From contig CAMNDM010000006.1 in assembly GCA_946535435.1 (NCBI GenBank), positions 1 to 64,000 on the forward strand: a DNA stretch of 64,000 nt, in the 5' to 3' direction. Below are positions 33,145 through 41,310 of this stretch, piece by piece (position 1 is the first letter of the stretch; every line of letters begins with the position of its first letter). The notes beneath the pieces were generated by a model. The model made no database searches. It saw only the letters and a list, made by a program, of their open reading frames with translations, and was not told where the DNA came from. The DNA comes from Physcocola sp002396385 (GTDB lineage Bacteria > Bacteroidota > Bacteroidia > Bacteroidales > Paludibacteraceae). The translations under genes were made by a program, and so were the position numbers.

Positions 33145-34029
33145 ATGAAGAAATTTAAGTTTTTAATTTCAGTTTTAGCATTTTTCGTTGCAGGCTCAGT
33201 TTCTGCTCAAGATGACAGTAACTCATTTTTCGATGAGGCTGGTAACTTGAACGATTCTGTTGCAACTGACCTTCCTACGGGCGCTCCGATTGATGGTCTC
33301 GAACCTATCGAGATGCTCAATCCGCGTGCTGATGACATTTATTGGTCAAAGGTGATTTATAGAACTATTGACCTTCGTGAGAAGTTCAATTATCCGTTCT
33401 ATTTCCCTACTGAGGCTACCGACAATCGTAAGAATCTCTTTTCTTTGATGTTTGAGTTGGCTTCTAAGGGTAAGATCAAGCTTTATCAATATATGGATAA
33501 AAAGGAAATTTTTGATGACCAGCATTTGGTTCAGTTCAAAGACATCCTTCGTCAGCAAGATATCGCTTTCACTCCAAGATTGGATTCTATCACTAACGAT
33601 ACCATCTTCGAGGTTGAAGAGTCTGATATCCCTGCTCCTAAAGTGATCAAGTACTACTTGAAGGAAGTTTGGTTCTTCGACAAAGTGTCTTCAACTTTCA
33701 ACTGCCGTATCATTGGTTTGTGCCCTATCTTGGTGACCGATGGTGAAACCGGTATTGAAAAGTACCCTTTGTTCTGGGTGTCATTTGAAAGACTTCGCCC
33801 TTTCCTTGCTCAGCATGAAATCCTTATTACTGACAAGAACAATGGTGCAAGACCTTCTTTCGATGATGTATTCATGAAACGTCGTTTCTCTGGCTATATC
33901 TTCCGTGAATCGAACATTCAGGATAGAAACTTGCTTGAGTATAACAACGATTATGAATCTTGTCATAAAGAACAAGCCCGTATCAAGACTACTATTCTTA
34001 ATTTCGAAAACGATTTGTGGGAATATTAA
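33145..34029 (+). CDS. porN: T9SS ring protein PorN/GldN
   Basis: A 294-residue periplasmic protein with signal peptide MKKFKFLISVLAFFVAGSVSAQ. The body has the GldN signature D-D-I-Y-W-S-K-V-I-Y-R-T-I-D-L-R-E-K-x-N, later Y-Y-L-K-E-V-W-F-F-D-K, and F-S-G-Y-I-F-R-E-S-N. PorN binds PorK to form the periplasmic ring. It is somewhat shorter than P. gingivalis PorN (about 360), mainly because the C-terminal extension is short. It closes the porPKLMN operon, which ends at the hairpin at 34051-34080. Confidence 0.95.
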   Translation: MKKFKFLISVLAFFVAGSVSAQDDSNSFFDEAGNLNDSVATDLPTGAPIDGLEPIEMLNPRADDIYWSKVIYRTIDLREKFNYPFYFPTEATDNRKNLFSLMFELASKGKIKLYQYMDKKEIFDDQHLVQFKDILRQQDIAFTPRLDSITNDTIFEVEESDIPAPKVIKYYLKEVWFFDKVSSTFNCRIIGLCPILVTDGETGIEKYPLFWVSFERLRPFLAQHEILITDKNNGARPSFDDVFMKRRFSGYIFRESNIQDRNLLEYNNDYESCHKEQARIKTTILNFENDLWEY

Positions 34030-34050
34030 TTCTTGAACATACTTAATAAG

Positions 34051-34080
34051 AAAGGCATCTGTATAAGATGCCTTTTTTTA
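34051..34080 (+). terminator. terminator of the porPKLMN operon
   Basis: AAAGGCATCT (34051-34060) and AGATGCCTTT (34066-34075) form a 10-bp stem with loop GTATA, followed by a T-run. Confidence 0.88.
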
Positions 34081-34121
34081 TGCCTTTATATCCCAAGTGC
34101 CAATATATCGGTAAGTTTTAT

Positions 34122-34129
34122 TAACTTTG
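34122..34129 (+). promoter_or_regulatory. -7 box TAACTTTG of leuS
   Basis: A perfect TAnnTTTG match 26 bases before the leuS ATG. The -33 box is not clear. Confidence 0.45.
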
Positions 34130-34154
34130 CCGACAGTTTATAATTATAATTTTC

Positions 34155-36986
34155 ATGGACTATAATTTTAAGGATATTGAACAGAAATGGCAACGTTTCT
34201 GGAAAGATAACAATACCTACAAGGTTGAGGTTGATAACTCTAAGCCAAAGTTTTATGTCCTCGACATGTTCCCTTATCCTTCTGGTGCTGGTTTGCATGT
34301 CGGACACCCTCTTGGTTATATCGCTTCTGATATTTACAGCCGTTTCAAACGTCAGCAGGGCTTTAATGTGCTCCATCCGATGGGTTACGATTCATATGGC
34401 TTGCCTGCAGAACAATATGCTATACAGACAGGGCAACATCCGGCTGTAACAACAGAAAAAAATATTAACCGTTACCGCGAACAACTCGATAAAATTGGTT
34501 TCTGCTACGATTGGGATCGTGAAGTGCGTACTTGTGAACCGGGCTATTACCATTGGACACAGTGGGCCTTCCAAAAAATGTTTGCCAGCTATTACGATAA
34601 TGTGGCAAATAAGGCGCTCCCGATTGAAGACTTGGTGAAACATTTCGCTTCTTCTGGAACAGTTGGTGTTGATGCTGTCTGCTCTGAAGATATGAGTTTT
34701 ACTGCCGATGAGTGGAATAAAAAGTCTGAAGTCGAAAAGCAACAGACCCTCATGAATTACCGTATTGCCTATTTGGGCGAAACAATGGTGAACTGGTGCC
34801 CTAAACTAGGTACAGTTCTCGCAAATGACGAGGTCGTTGACGGTGTTTCTGAACGTGGCGGATTCCCTGTTGTCCAGAAAAAGATGAAGCAGTGGTGTTT
34901 GCGCGTATCTGCGTATGCACAACGTTTACTCGATGGACTCGATAATCTGCAATGGACCGATTCGCTTAAAGAAACACAGCGTAACTGGATTGGCCGCTCT
35001 GAGGGTACTGAGGTGGAATTTAATGTGAAAGGTTCTGACAAGCACTTCACCATTTTCACAACACGTGCCGATACAATGTTCGGTGTCACGTTTATGGTGC
35101 TGGCTCCTGAAAGTGAGTTGGTACCGGAACTTACTACCCCCGAACAAAAAGCGGAAGTAGAGGCTTACATTGCTGCCACGAAAAAACGTACCGAGCGTGA
35201 ACGACAGGCTGACCGACGCGTAAGCGGTGTTTTCTCTGGTTCTTATGGCATAAATCCGTTTACTGGTGATGCTATTCCTATCTGGATAAGCGACTATGTG
35301 TTGGCTGGTTATGGAACTGGTGCTATTATGGCTGTTCCTGCACACGATAGCCGCGACTACGCTTTTGCAAAACATTTCAATCTGCCAATTGTACCCCTAA
35401 TTGAAGGTTGTGATGTGTCGGAAGCTAGCTACGACGCTAAAGAAGGAATTGTCTGTAACTCTCCGAAGCCTGGTGTGACCCCGTATATCGACTTTTCACT
35501 TAATGGACTGACTGTGAAAGAAGCGATTGCGGCTACAAAAAAATATGTGAAAGAACACAATTTGGGTCGTGTAAAGGTTAACTACCGCATTCGTGACGCT
35601 ATTTTCAGCCGCCAGCGCTACTGGGGCGAGCCTTTCCCTGTTTATTATAAGGATGGAATGCCTTATATGCTGCCAGAACGTTGCCTGCCTTTAGAATTGC
35701 CTGAAGTTGACAACTTCTTGCCAACTGAATCGGGTGAACCTCCGCTGGGCAACGCGAAAATGTGGGCATGGAGCGAAAAAGACAATAAGGTCGTCGACAA
35801 ATCCTTAATCGACAATAAAACTATCTTCCCTCTTGAATTGAACACTATGCCAGGTTTTGCGGGTTCTTCGGCCTATTACCTCAGGTATATGGATCCTTCT
35901 AACCCTAATATGTTGGTGGGTAAAGAGGCCGATGCTTATTGGAAAAATGTGGACCTCTATGTGGGCGGTACAGAACATGCGACCGGACACCTTATCTATT
36001 CAAGATTCTGGAATAAGTTCTTGTACGACTATGGTTTTAGTGTAAGCGAGGAACCTTTCCAAAAGTTGGTCAATCAGGGTATGATTCAAGGCCGTTCGAA
36101 CTTTGTGTACAGAATTAAGGATACCAACAAGTTCGTTTCTTTCGGCTTAAAGGACCAATACGATGTGACTCCTCTTCATGTCGATGTGAATATAGTGAAA
36201 AATGATGTGCTTGACATCGACAAATTTAAAGCTTGGCGTCCAGAGTTCAATAATGCTGAATTTGAACTCGAAGATGGTAAGTATATCTGTGGCTGGGCTG
36301 TAGAAAAAATGTCGAAGTCGATGTTCAATGTCGTTAATCCAGACGATATTGTTGAACGTTATGGAGCCGACACTCTACGTTTGTATGAAATGTTCCTAGG
36401 CCCGATTGAGGCTTCCAAACCATGGGATACGAATGGTATAGACGGCGTACACCGTTTCTTGCGTAAGTTCTGGTCGTCCTTCTTCAAGGGGGATGCCTTT
36501 GGCTTGGTCGACTCAGAACCTAATGAGAAAGAACTGCGCTCAATTCATAAACTCATCAAAAAGGTGACGGAAGATATTCAGAATCTTTCTTATAACACTT
36601 CGGTTTCAGCGTTTATGATTTGCTTGAACGAATTGTCGGCGATGAAGTGCAACAACAAACAGATTTTCGAGATTTTTGTTACACTGCTGGCTCCGTTTGC
36701 GCCGCATATCTCAGAGGAATTATACCATCTGTTAGGGCATAATACTTCTGTTTGCGATGCTCCTTGGCCAACCTTCGATGAGAAGTTCTTGAAAGAAAGT
36801 TTGGCGAAATACGCTGTTTCTTTCAATGGTAAAGTGAGGTTCACAATGGAATTGCCAGCCGATATGGATAAGGACAATGTGGGCGAAACCGTGCTTGCCG
36901 ATGAACAAACCAAGAAGTATATGGATGGCAAGGAAGTCAAAAAGTTGATCGTTGTCCCTGGTAAAATCGTGAATATTGTCCTTTAA
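34155..36986 (+). CDS. leuS: leucyl-tRNA synthetase
   Basis: A class Ia aminoacyl-tRNA synthetase of 943 residues that charges tRNA-Leu. The HIGH motif is H-V-G-H in P-S-G-A-G-L-H-V-G-H-P-L-G-Y (about residues 41-54). The CP1 editing domain (about 230-430) contains T-T-R-A-D-T-M-F-G-V-T-F and A-V-P-A-H-D-S-R-D. The KMSKS loop is E-K-M-S-K-S-M-F-N-V-V-N-P-D-D near 718. The anticodon-binding domain and C-terminal extension are intact. Length is typical for Bacteroidota. Confidence 0.98.
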   Translation: MDYNFKDIEQKWQRFWKDNNTYKVEVDNSKPKFYVLDMFPYPSGAGLHVGHPLGYIASDIYSRFKRQQGFNVLHPMGYDSYGLPAEQYAIQTGQHPAVTTEKNINRYREQLDKIGFCYDWDREVRTCEPGYYHWTQWAFQKMFASYYDNVANKALPIEDLVKHFASSGTVGVDAVCSEDMSFTADEWNKKSEVEKQQTLMNYRIAYLGETMVNWCPKLGTVLANDEVVDGVSERGGFPVVQKKMKQWCLRVSAYAQRLLDGLDNLQWTDSLKETQRNWIGRSEGTEVEFNVKGSDKHFTIFTTRADTMFGVTFMVLAPESELVPELTTPEQKAEVEAYIAATKKRTERERQADRRVSGVFSGSYGINPFTGDAIPIWISDYVLAGYGTGAIMAVPAHDSRDYAFAKHFNLPIVPLIEGCDVSEASYDAKEGIVCNSPKPGVTPYIDFSLNGLTVKEAIAATKKYVKEHNLGRVKVNYRIRDAIFSRQRYWGEPFPVYYKDGMPYMLPERCLPLELPEVDNFLPTESGEPPLGNAKMWAWSEKDNKVVDKSLIDNKTIFPLELNTMPGFAGSSAYYLRYMDPSNPNMLVGKEADAYWKNVDLYVGGTEHATGHLIYSRFWNKFLYDYGFSVSEEPFQKLVNQGMIQGRSNFVYRIKDTNKFVSFGLKDQYDVTPLHVDVNIVKNDVLDIDKFKAWRPEFNNAEFELEDGKYICGWAVEKMSKSMFNVVNPDDIVERYGADTLRLYEMFLGPIEASKPWDTNGIDGVHRFLRKFWSSFFKGDAFGLVDSEPNEKELRSIHKLIKKVTEDIQNLSYNTSVSAFMICLNELSAMKCNNKQIFEIFVTLLAPFAPHISEELYHLLGHNTSVCDAPWPTFDEKFLKESLAKYAVSFNGKVRFTMELPADMDKDNVGETVLADEQTKKYMDGKEVKKLIVVPGKIVNIVL

Positions 36987-36987
36987 C

Positions 36988-37020
36988 TTTTTGTTAATCG
37001 GTCAATTTTATTTATTTTTG
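36988..37020 (+). promoter_or_regulatory. promoter of rplS
   Basis: TTTTTG (36988-36993) and TATTTTTG (37013-37020) with a 19-base spacer match both Bacteroidota boxes. The transcript would start near 37026, giving a leader of about 70 bases. Confidence 0.72.
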
Positions 37021-37025
37021 CGAAG

Positions 37026-37098
37026 TTTTTGCGCAATCTCTTGCCCAGATTGATGAGGTAACATTGCGTTTGTGTTACATAAAAATATAAAAACTAAA
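37026..37098 (+). promoter_or_regulatory. structured 5' leader of rplS (candidate L19 autoregulatory element)
   Basis: Two hairpins are visible: CAATCT/AGATTG (37034-37039 with 37047-37052) and GTAACA/TGTTAC (37058-37063 with 37073-37078). CGCAAT (37032-37037), which includes the 5' arm of the first hairpin, is also complementary to ATTGCG (37063-37068) in the second, so two exclusive folds are possible. Ribosomal protein genes often carry autogenous leaders; that this one does is inferred. Confidence 0.45.
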
Positions 37099-37446
37099 AT
37101 GGATTTAATTAAGATCGTTGAACAGGCATTCGCTGTAGAGAAGCAAATCCCTTCTTTCAAGAGCGGTGATACTGTTACAGTTGCCTATAAGATTAAGGAA
37201 GGCAACAAAGAGCGTGTGCAGTTGTACAAGGGTGACGTTATCAGCATAACTGGTCACGAAGGCAAGAAACACTTTACTGTACGTCGTATCGCAAGTGGTG
37301 TCGGGGTAGAGCGTATTTTCCCTATGAACTCTCCATTTATCGAGAGCATCACTGTAAACAAGATTGGCTCGGTTCGTCGCGCTAAGCTTTACTACTTGCG
37401 TAAGCTTACTGGTAAAAAGGCTAAGATTAAAGAGGCTAAGGCTTAA
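37099..37446 (+). CDS. rplS: 50S ribosomal protein L19 (bL19)
   Basis: A 115-residue ribosomal protein. F-K-S-G-D-T-V-T-V, Q-L-Y-K-G-D-V-I, F-T-V-R-R-I-A-S-G-V-G-V-E-R-I-F-P and R-R-A-K-L-Y-Y-L-R are the conserved L19 segments. It binds 23S rRNA at the interface with the small subunit. ATG 37099 (M-D-L-I-K-I-V-E) is chosen; an upstream in-frame alternative lies within the leader. The lysine-rich tail (K-K-A-K-I-K-E-A-K-A) is normal. A strong terminator follows. Confidence 0.97.
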   Translation: MDLIKIVEQAFAVEKQIPSFKSGDTVTVAYKIKEGNKERVQLYKGDVISITGHEGKKHFTVRRIASGVGVERIFPMNSPFIESITVNKIGSVRRAKLYYLRKLTGKKAKIKEAKA

Positions 37447-37467
37447 TGCCTATTCCATATGGCTTAA

Positions 37468-37504
37468 GAAGGGGGATGCGTCTTTTCTAGACACATCCCC
37501 TTTT
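37468..37504 (+). terminator. terminator of rplS
   Basis: AAGGGGATG...GTCT pairs with TAGAC...CATCCCC across one mismatch, followed by TTTT. Confidence 0.8.
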
Positions 37505-37641
37505 CTGTATACTTGAATCCTCCCCCCCCCCACAGAATCGGTTTTCTTGTATGGCGGATTGTGTGCTGCCTCTTGTTTTTCCGATATGAAAAACCTGAAA
37601 TTTTATAGATATCCCCATTAGGCAAACAGAAAATTAATTCG

Positions 37642-37649
37642 TAATTTTG
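37642..37649 (+). promoter_or_regulatory. -7 box TAATTTTG of guaB
   Basis: A perfect TAnnTTTG match 27 bases before ATG 37677. It overlaps the in-frame TTG at 37647, which excludes that codon as the start. A run of ten C lies about 110 bases upstream (37522-37531). Confidence 0.5.
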
Positions 37650-37676
37650 CATGCAATAAATAAAAAATTTACACAG

Positions 37677-39152
37677 ATGTCATTTATTGCGGATAAAGTC
37701 GTTTTGGAAGGGTTGACTTTCGACGACGTTTTGTTGATACCAGCTTATTCTGAGGTGCTCCCAAAAGATGTTGATTTGGGTGCGCGTTTTTCCCGAAACA
37801 TTAAGTTGAATATACCGATTGTTTCTGCTGCTATGGATACGGTGACAGAGGCAAAAATGGCTATAGCCATTGCTCGAGAGGGTGGTATCGGCGTTATTCA
37901 CAAGAATATGACCATTGAGGAACAAGCCCGCCAGGTGAAGACCGTAAAACGTGCTGAAAATGGTATGATCGACAATCCTGTGACTATTACAGCAGACGCT
38001 ACTGTGAAACAGGTCCAGAATATTATGCGCGAGTACCATATTGGTGGCGTGCCTGTTGTTGATGCCGAGGGTTTCTTGATGGGTATTGTTACCAACCGTG
38101 ACCTCCGGTTCGAACGCAATATGAAACGACCTGTTAGTGAGGTTATGACTAAAGATAACCTTATTACTGCTGGACCGCACACCTCTTTGAAAGAGGCTGC
38201 TGACATTCTGCAAAAAAACAAAATAGAAAAACTTCCTATTGTTGATGCCAGCAACAAGCTTGTCGGCCTCATCACTTATAAAGACATTACTAAGGCAAAC
38301 GATAAACCTATCGCATGCAAAGACGATAAGGGAAGGTTGCGTTGCGCCGCTGGCGTAGGTGTGACGACCGATACGTTCAAACGTATACAGGCTCTTGTCG
38401 ACGCTCAGGTGGACGCTATTGTTATTGATACCGCACACGGACATTCTAAGGGCGTTGTTGACATTCTTAGAGAGGTGAAACAGAAATATCCGAATCTTGA
38501 CGTTGTTGTGGGTAATGTCGCAACTGCAGATGCTGCTAAAATGTTGGTCGAGGCTGGTGCCGATGGCGTGAAAGTCGGTATTGGTCCAGGCTCAATATGC
38601 ACTACCCGTATTATCGCTGGCGTAGGTGTTCCGCAACTGACTGCAATATATGAGGTATATTCTGCGTTAAAAGGTACAGGGGTGCCTCTGATTGGTGATG
38701 GTGGTATCCGTTATTCGGGCGATATTGTTAAGGCTTTGGCGGCTGGTGCCAGCTGTATTATGGCGGGTTCGCTCTTTGCTGGCGTTGAAGAGGCTCCGGG
38801 TGAGGCTATTATTTTCAACGGTCGTAAGTTCAAGTCTTATCGTGGAATGGGGTCTCTTGAAGCTATGGAAAAAGGCTCGAAAGACCGTTATTTCCAAGGC
38901 GATGTGTCTGATGCGAAGAAATTAGTGCCAGAAGGTATCGCAGCCCGTGTCCCATATAAGGGAACCCTTTACGAGGTCGTTTATCAACTGATTGGCGGTA
39001 TCCGTTCCGGTATGGGCTATTGTGGCGCTAAAAATATCGATATCTTGCACGAAGCGAAGTTTACACGTATTACTTCTGCAGGTGTTACCGAAAATCACCC
39101 CCACGATGTGACAATTACCCGCGAGGCTCCAAATTACAGCCGCGGCGATTAA
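37677..39152 (+). CDS. guaB: IMP dehydrogenase
   Basis: A 491-residue enzyme converting IMP to XMP with NAD+, the first step of GMP synthesis. The N-terminus L-T-F-D-D-V-L-L-I-P and the catalytic loop G-P-G-S-I-C-T-T-R (near residues 297-305, with the active-site Cys) are clear. Two CBS domains are inserted at about 95-205. The flap R-G-M-G-S-L-E-A-M is present. The partner gene guaA lies 5.6 kb downstream on the same strand. Confidence 0.98.
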   Translation: MSFIADKVVLEGLTFDDVLLIPAYSEVLPKDVDLGARFSRNIKLNIPIVSAAMDTVTEAKMAIAIAREGGIGVIHKNMTIEEQARQVKTVKRAENGMIDNPVTITADATVKQVQNIMREYHIGGVPVVDAEGFLMGIVTNRDLRFERNMKRPVSEVMTKDNLITAGPHTSLKEAADILQKNKIEKLPIVDASNKLVGLITYKDITKANDKPIACKDDKGRLRCAAGVGVTTDTFKRIQALVDAQVDAIVIDTAHGHSKGVVDILREVKQKYPNLDVVVGNVATADAAKMLVEAGADGVKVGIGPGSICTTRIIAGVGVPQLTAIYEVYSALKGTGVPLIGDGGIRYSGDIVKALAAGASCIMAGSLFAGVEEAPGEAIIFNGRKFKSYRGMGSLEAMEKGSKDRYFQGDVSDAKKLVPEGIAARVPYKGTLYEVVYQLIGGIRSGMGYCGAKNIDILHEAKFTRITSAGVTENHPHDVTITREAPNYSRGD

Positions 39153-39202
39153 ATATCGTAGAACGTCCATTCTTCTAACTTTTTGTATATAGTTATTTTT
39201 AC

Positions 39203-41176
39203 ATGAGACTAAAACACTACATCTTTTTGCCTGCTTTTCTGTTAGGGGCTTTATCTGCAAATGCGGCATCGGATCCTGTCGTTATGACTATTGATGATGT
39301 TCCCGTCTATAAGTCGGAATTCGAGTATGTTTACAATAAAAACAACTCTGCATCTACTCTTGAAAAAAAGTCGGTTGATGAGTATTTGGATCTGTTTATT
39401 AACTATAAGCTGAAAGTGCTTGACGCTAAGGAAGACGGGTATACCCAACAGTCGGGCTATATCAAGGAGTTTAAGCAATACCGTGACCAACTGGCTAATC
39501 CGTATATTATGGATTCCGAAAGCTTGAGCCAGTTGTTGAACGAGGCTTATGAACGTATGAAGGTACAGGTCGCCTGCAAACATATTTTGATTGATTATAA
39601 ATCGAAAGACTCTGTCCCTCCGTTCGTCCGTATCTCGAAAATTTACGATGAACTGAAGGCTGGTGCCAAGTTCGAGGATTTGGCAAGGAAGTATTCTGCC
39701 TGCCCTTCTGGTAAAAATGGTGGCTATTTGGGCTATGTCGATTGCTTTAAAATGGTGTATGATTTTGAGAATGAAATCTACAAACTCAAACCAGGACAAT
39801 TCAGCAAACCGTTTAAAACCCGGTTCGGCTACCATATTGCCATGGTTTCTGATGTCAGACCAAATGCATGGAAAAAGAAAACGTCTCAAATCTTCATTTC
39901 TCCGAATACTCCCAATGCAGAATCTAAAATAGACTCCCTATTGGCTTTGTTGAAGAAAGGTGCTGATATTAACCAGCTCTCCCTAAAGTATAGCCAGTCT
40001 AATTTCTCTGGAACTGCCGATGGACGCATGCCTTGGGTTGAGAAGGGCGACTCGAAAATGCCACCAGAAATAGTTAATGCTATTATGGATATGGAAAAGG
40101 TTGGAGAACTGAAGAAAACCAGATCTCAACTCGGATGGCACATTTTCCGTCTTGACAGTACTAATCTTGATATTCCTTTCTCTGTGATGAAACCCGAAAT
40201 TGAAAGGAAAATTATGCAGTCTGATAGGGCTTCAAAGGTGAATGCCTTGTATGTTAAGGGCCTTTACGACAAATATGCGGTTTCTGTACAGGAGTCCTCT
40301 TTGGCTCAATTCCTGCCTTTGGTGAAGGAAAGTGATGATTTGGATATGAAAGCCGAGTTCGCTAAACTTGATGCTCCTCTTTATGTTTGCGCTGACGAGA
40401 CTTATCCGCAATCAGATTTCTTTTATACGTTCGAGAAAGAACGTTCGGTTTGGCATGCGGTTCAATCAAAACATGCGACCGAAGAACAGATGCGTGAATA
40501 TGGACGTCTTTCTTCCGATTCCCAATTCCTGAATCATGCATTTACCAAATTTTTAGAGGAACGGTTGCTTGAAAAATCGTTAGACGATCTCGAGAATTCA
40601 AATGCTGACTATCGTAACCTTTTGAACGAGTATAGCGACGGATTGCTGTTGTTCGCTATCAGTAACGACAAGGTTTGGGCTGTAGCTTCAAAGGACCGAG
40701 TGGGATTGGAAAAGTATTTCCAAGAACATCAAAGCAACTACAAATGGTCGGAACCCCGTTTCCGTGGAAAAATTTTTTATTGCTCTACAAACAAGATTAA
40801 AAACAAGGTCGACAAATTTTATTCGAAATATAAAGGTCTGCCAAGCGACTCTCTTGACCGTGCTGTCAAGAACAAGTTCAACAAAGACCCTAAGAAACCA
40901 AATGTTTCTATAAAGAATGGTGTTTTCACAAAGGGACAAAACAAGGCTGTTGACTTTTATGTCTATAAGGTTGGAGACCAATACCAGGTTGAACGTGAGT
41001 CTTTACCGGAGGTGCTGATTTATGGTAATGAGACGGTTGACCCTATTTCTTATAAGGAAGTTCGTGGCGCGGTTGTTGCCGATTACCAAAATAAACTTGA
41101 TGCCGATTGGGTGAAAGAACTTCGTCAAAAACACAAGGTGGTTGTAAACCAAGAAGTGCTTAAAACTATTAAATAA
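39203..41176 (+). CDS. periplasmic peptidyl-prolyl isomerase, parvulin type
   Basis: A 657-residue exported protein with a signal peptide ending S-A-N-A. An N-terminal chaperone-like helical region precedes a parvulin domain: V-A-C-K-H-I-L-I near residue 117, then F-E-D-L-A-R-K-Y-S-A-C-P-S-G-K-N-G-G-Y-L-G, and F-G-Y-H-I-A-M-V near 209. A second, more degenerate parvulin-like domain follows (I-N-Q-L-S-L-K-Y-S; L-G-W-H-I-F-R-L near 311). The C-terminal 250 residues resemble no family I can name. It should help fold outer membrane proteins, like SurA. It lies 50 bases after guaB. Confidence 0.85.
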   Translation: MRLKHYIFLPAFLLGALSANAASDPVVMTIDDVPVYKSEFEYVYNKNNSASTLEKKSVDEYLDLFINYKLKVLDAKEDGYTQQSGYIKEFKQYRDQLANPYIMDSESLSQLLNEAYERMKVQVACKHILIDYKSKDSVPPFVRISKIYDELKAGAKFEDLARKYSACPSGKNGGYLGYVDCFKMVYDFENEIYKLKPGQFSKPFKTRFGYHIAMVSDVRPNAWKKKTSQIFISPNTPNAESKIDSLLALLKKGADINQLSLKYSQSNFSGTADGRMPWVEKGDSKMPPEIVNAIMDMEKVGELKKTRSQLGWHIFRLDSTNLDIPFSVMKPEIERKIMQSDRASKVNALYVKGLYDKYAVSVQESSLAQFLPLVKESDDLDMKAEFAKLDAPLYVCADETYPQSDFFYTFEKERSVWHAVQSKHATEEQMREYGRLSSDSQFLNHAFTKFLEERLLEKSLDDLENSNADYRNLLNEYSDGLLLFAISNDKVWAVASKDRVGLEKYFQEHQSNYKWSEPRFRGKIFYCSTNKIKNKVDKFYSKYKGLPSDSLDRAVKNKFNKDPKKPNVSIKNGVFTKGQNKAVDFYVYKVGDQYQVERESLPEVLIYGNETVDPISYKEVRGAVVADYQNKLDADWVKELRQKHKVVVNQEVLKTIK

Positions 41177-41250
41177 TTGATTATTAGTAATTGACTTGTG
41201 CAATAAAACAGATGCAAATGTTGTTGGTTATTAAGGAATACTAATGCAGT

Positions 41251-41280
41251 AAACCCGTATGTTTCTCATGCGGGTTTGTC
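41251..41280 (+). terminator. hairpin terminator between the two PPIase genes
   Basis: AAACCCG-ATG pairs with CAT-CGGGTTT across one mismatch, loop TTTCT; the trailing T-tract is interrupted (TGTCTGTTTT). It suggests that the next operon has its own promoter. Confidence 0.6.
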
Positions 41281-41310
41281 TGTTTTAAGAGCAAGTTTTT
41301 GATACGATTT

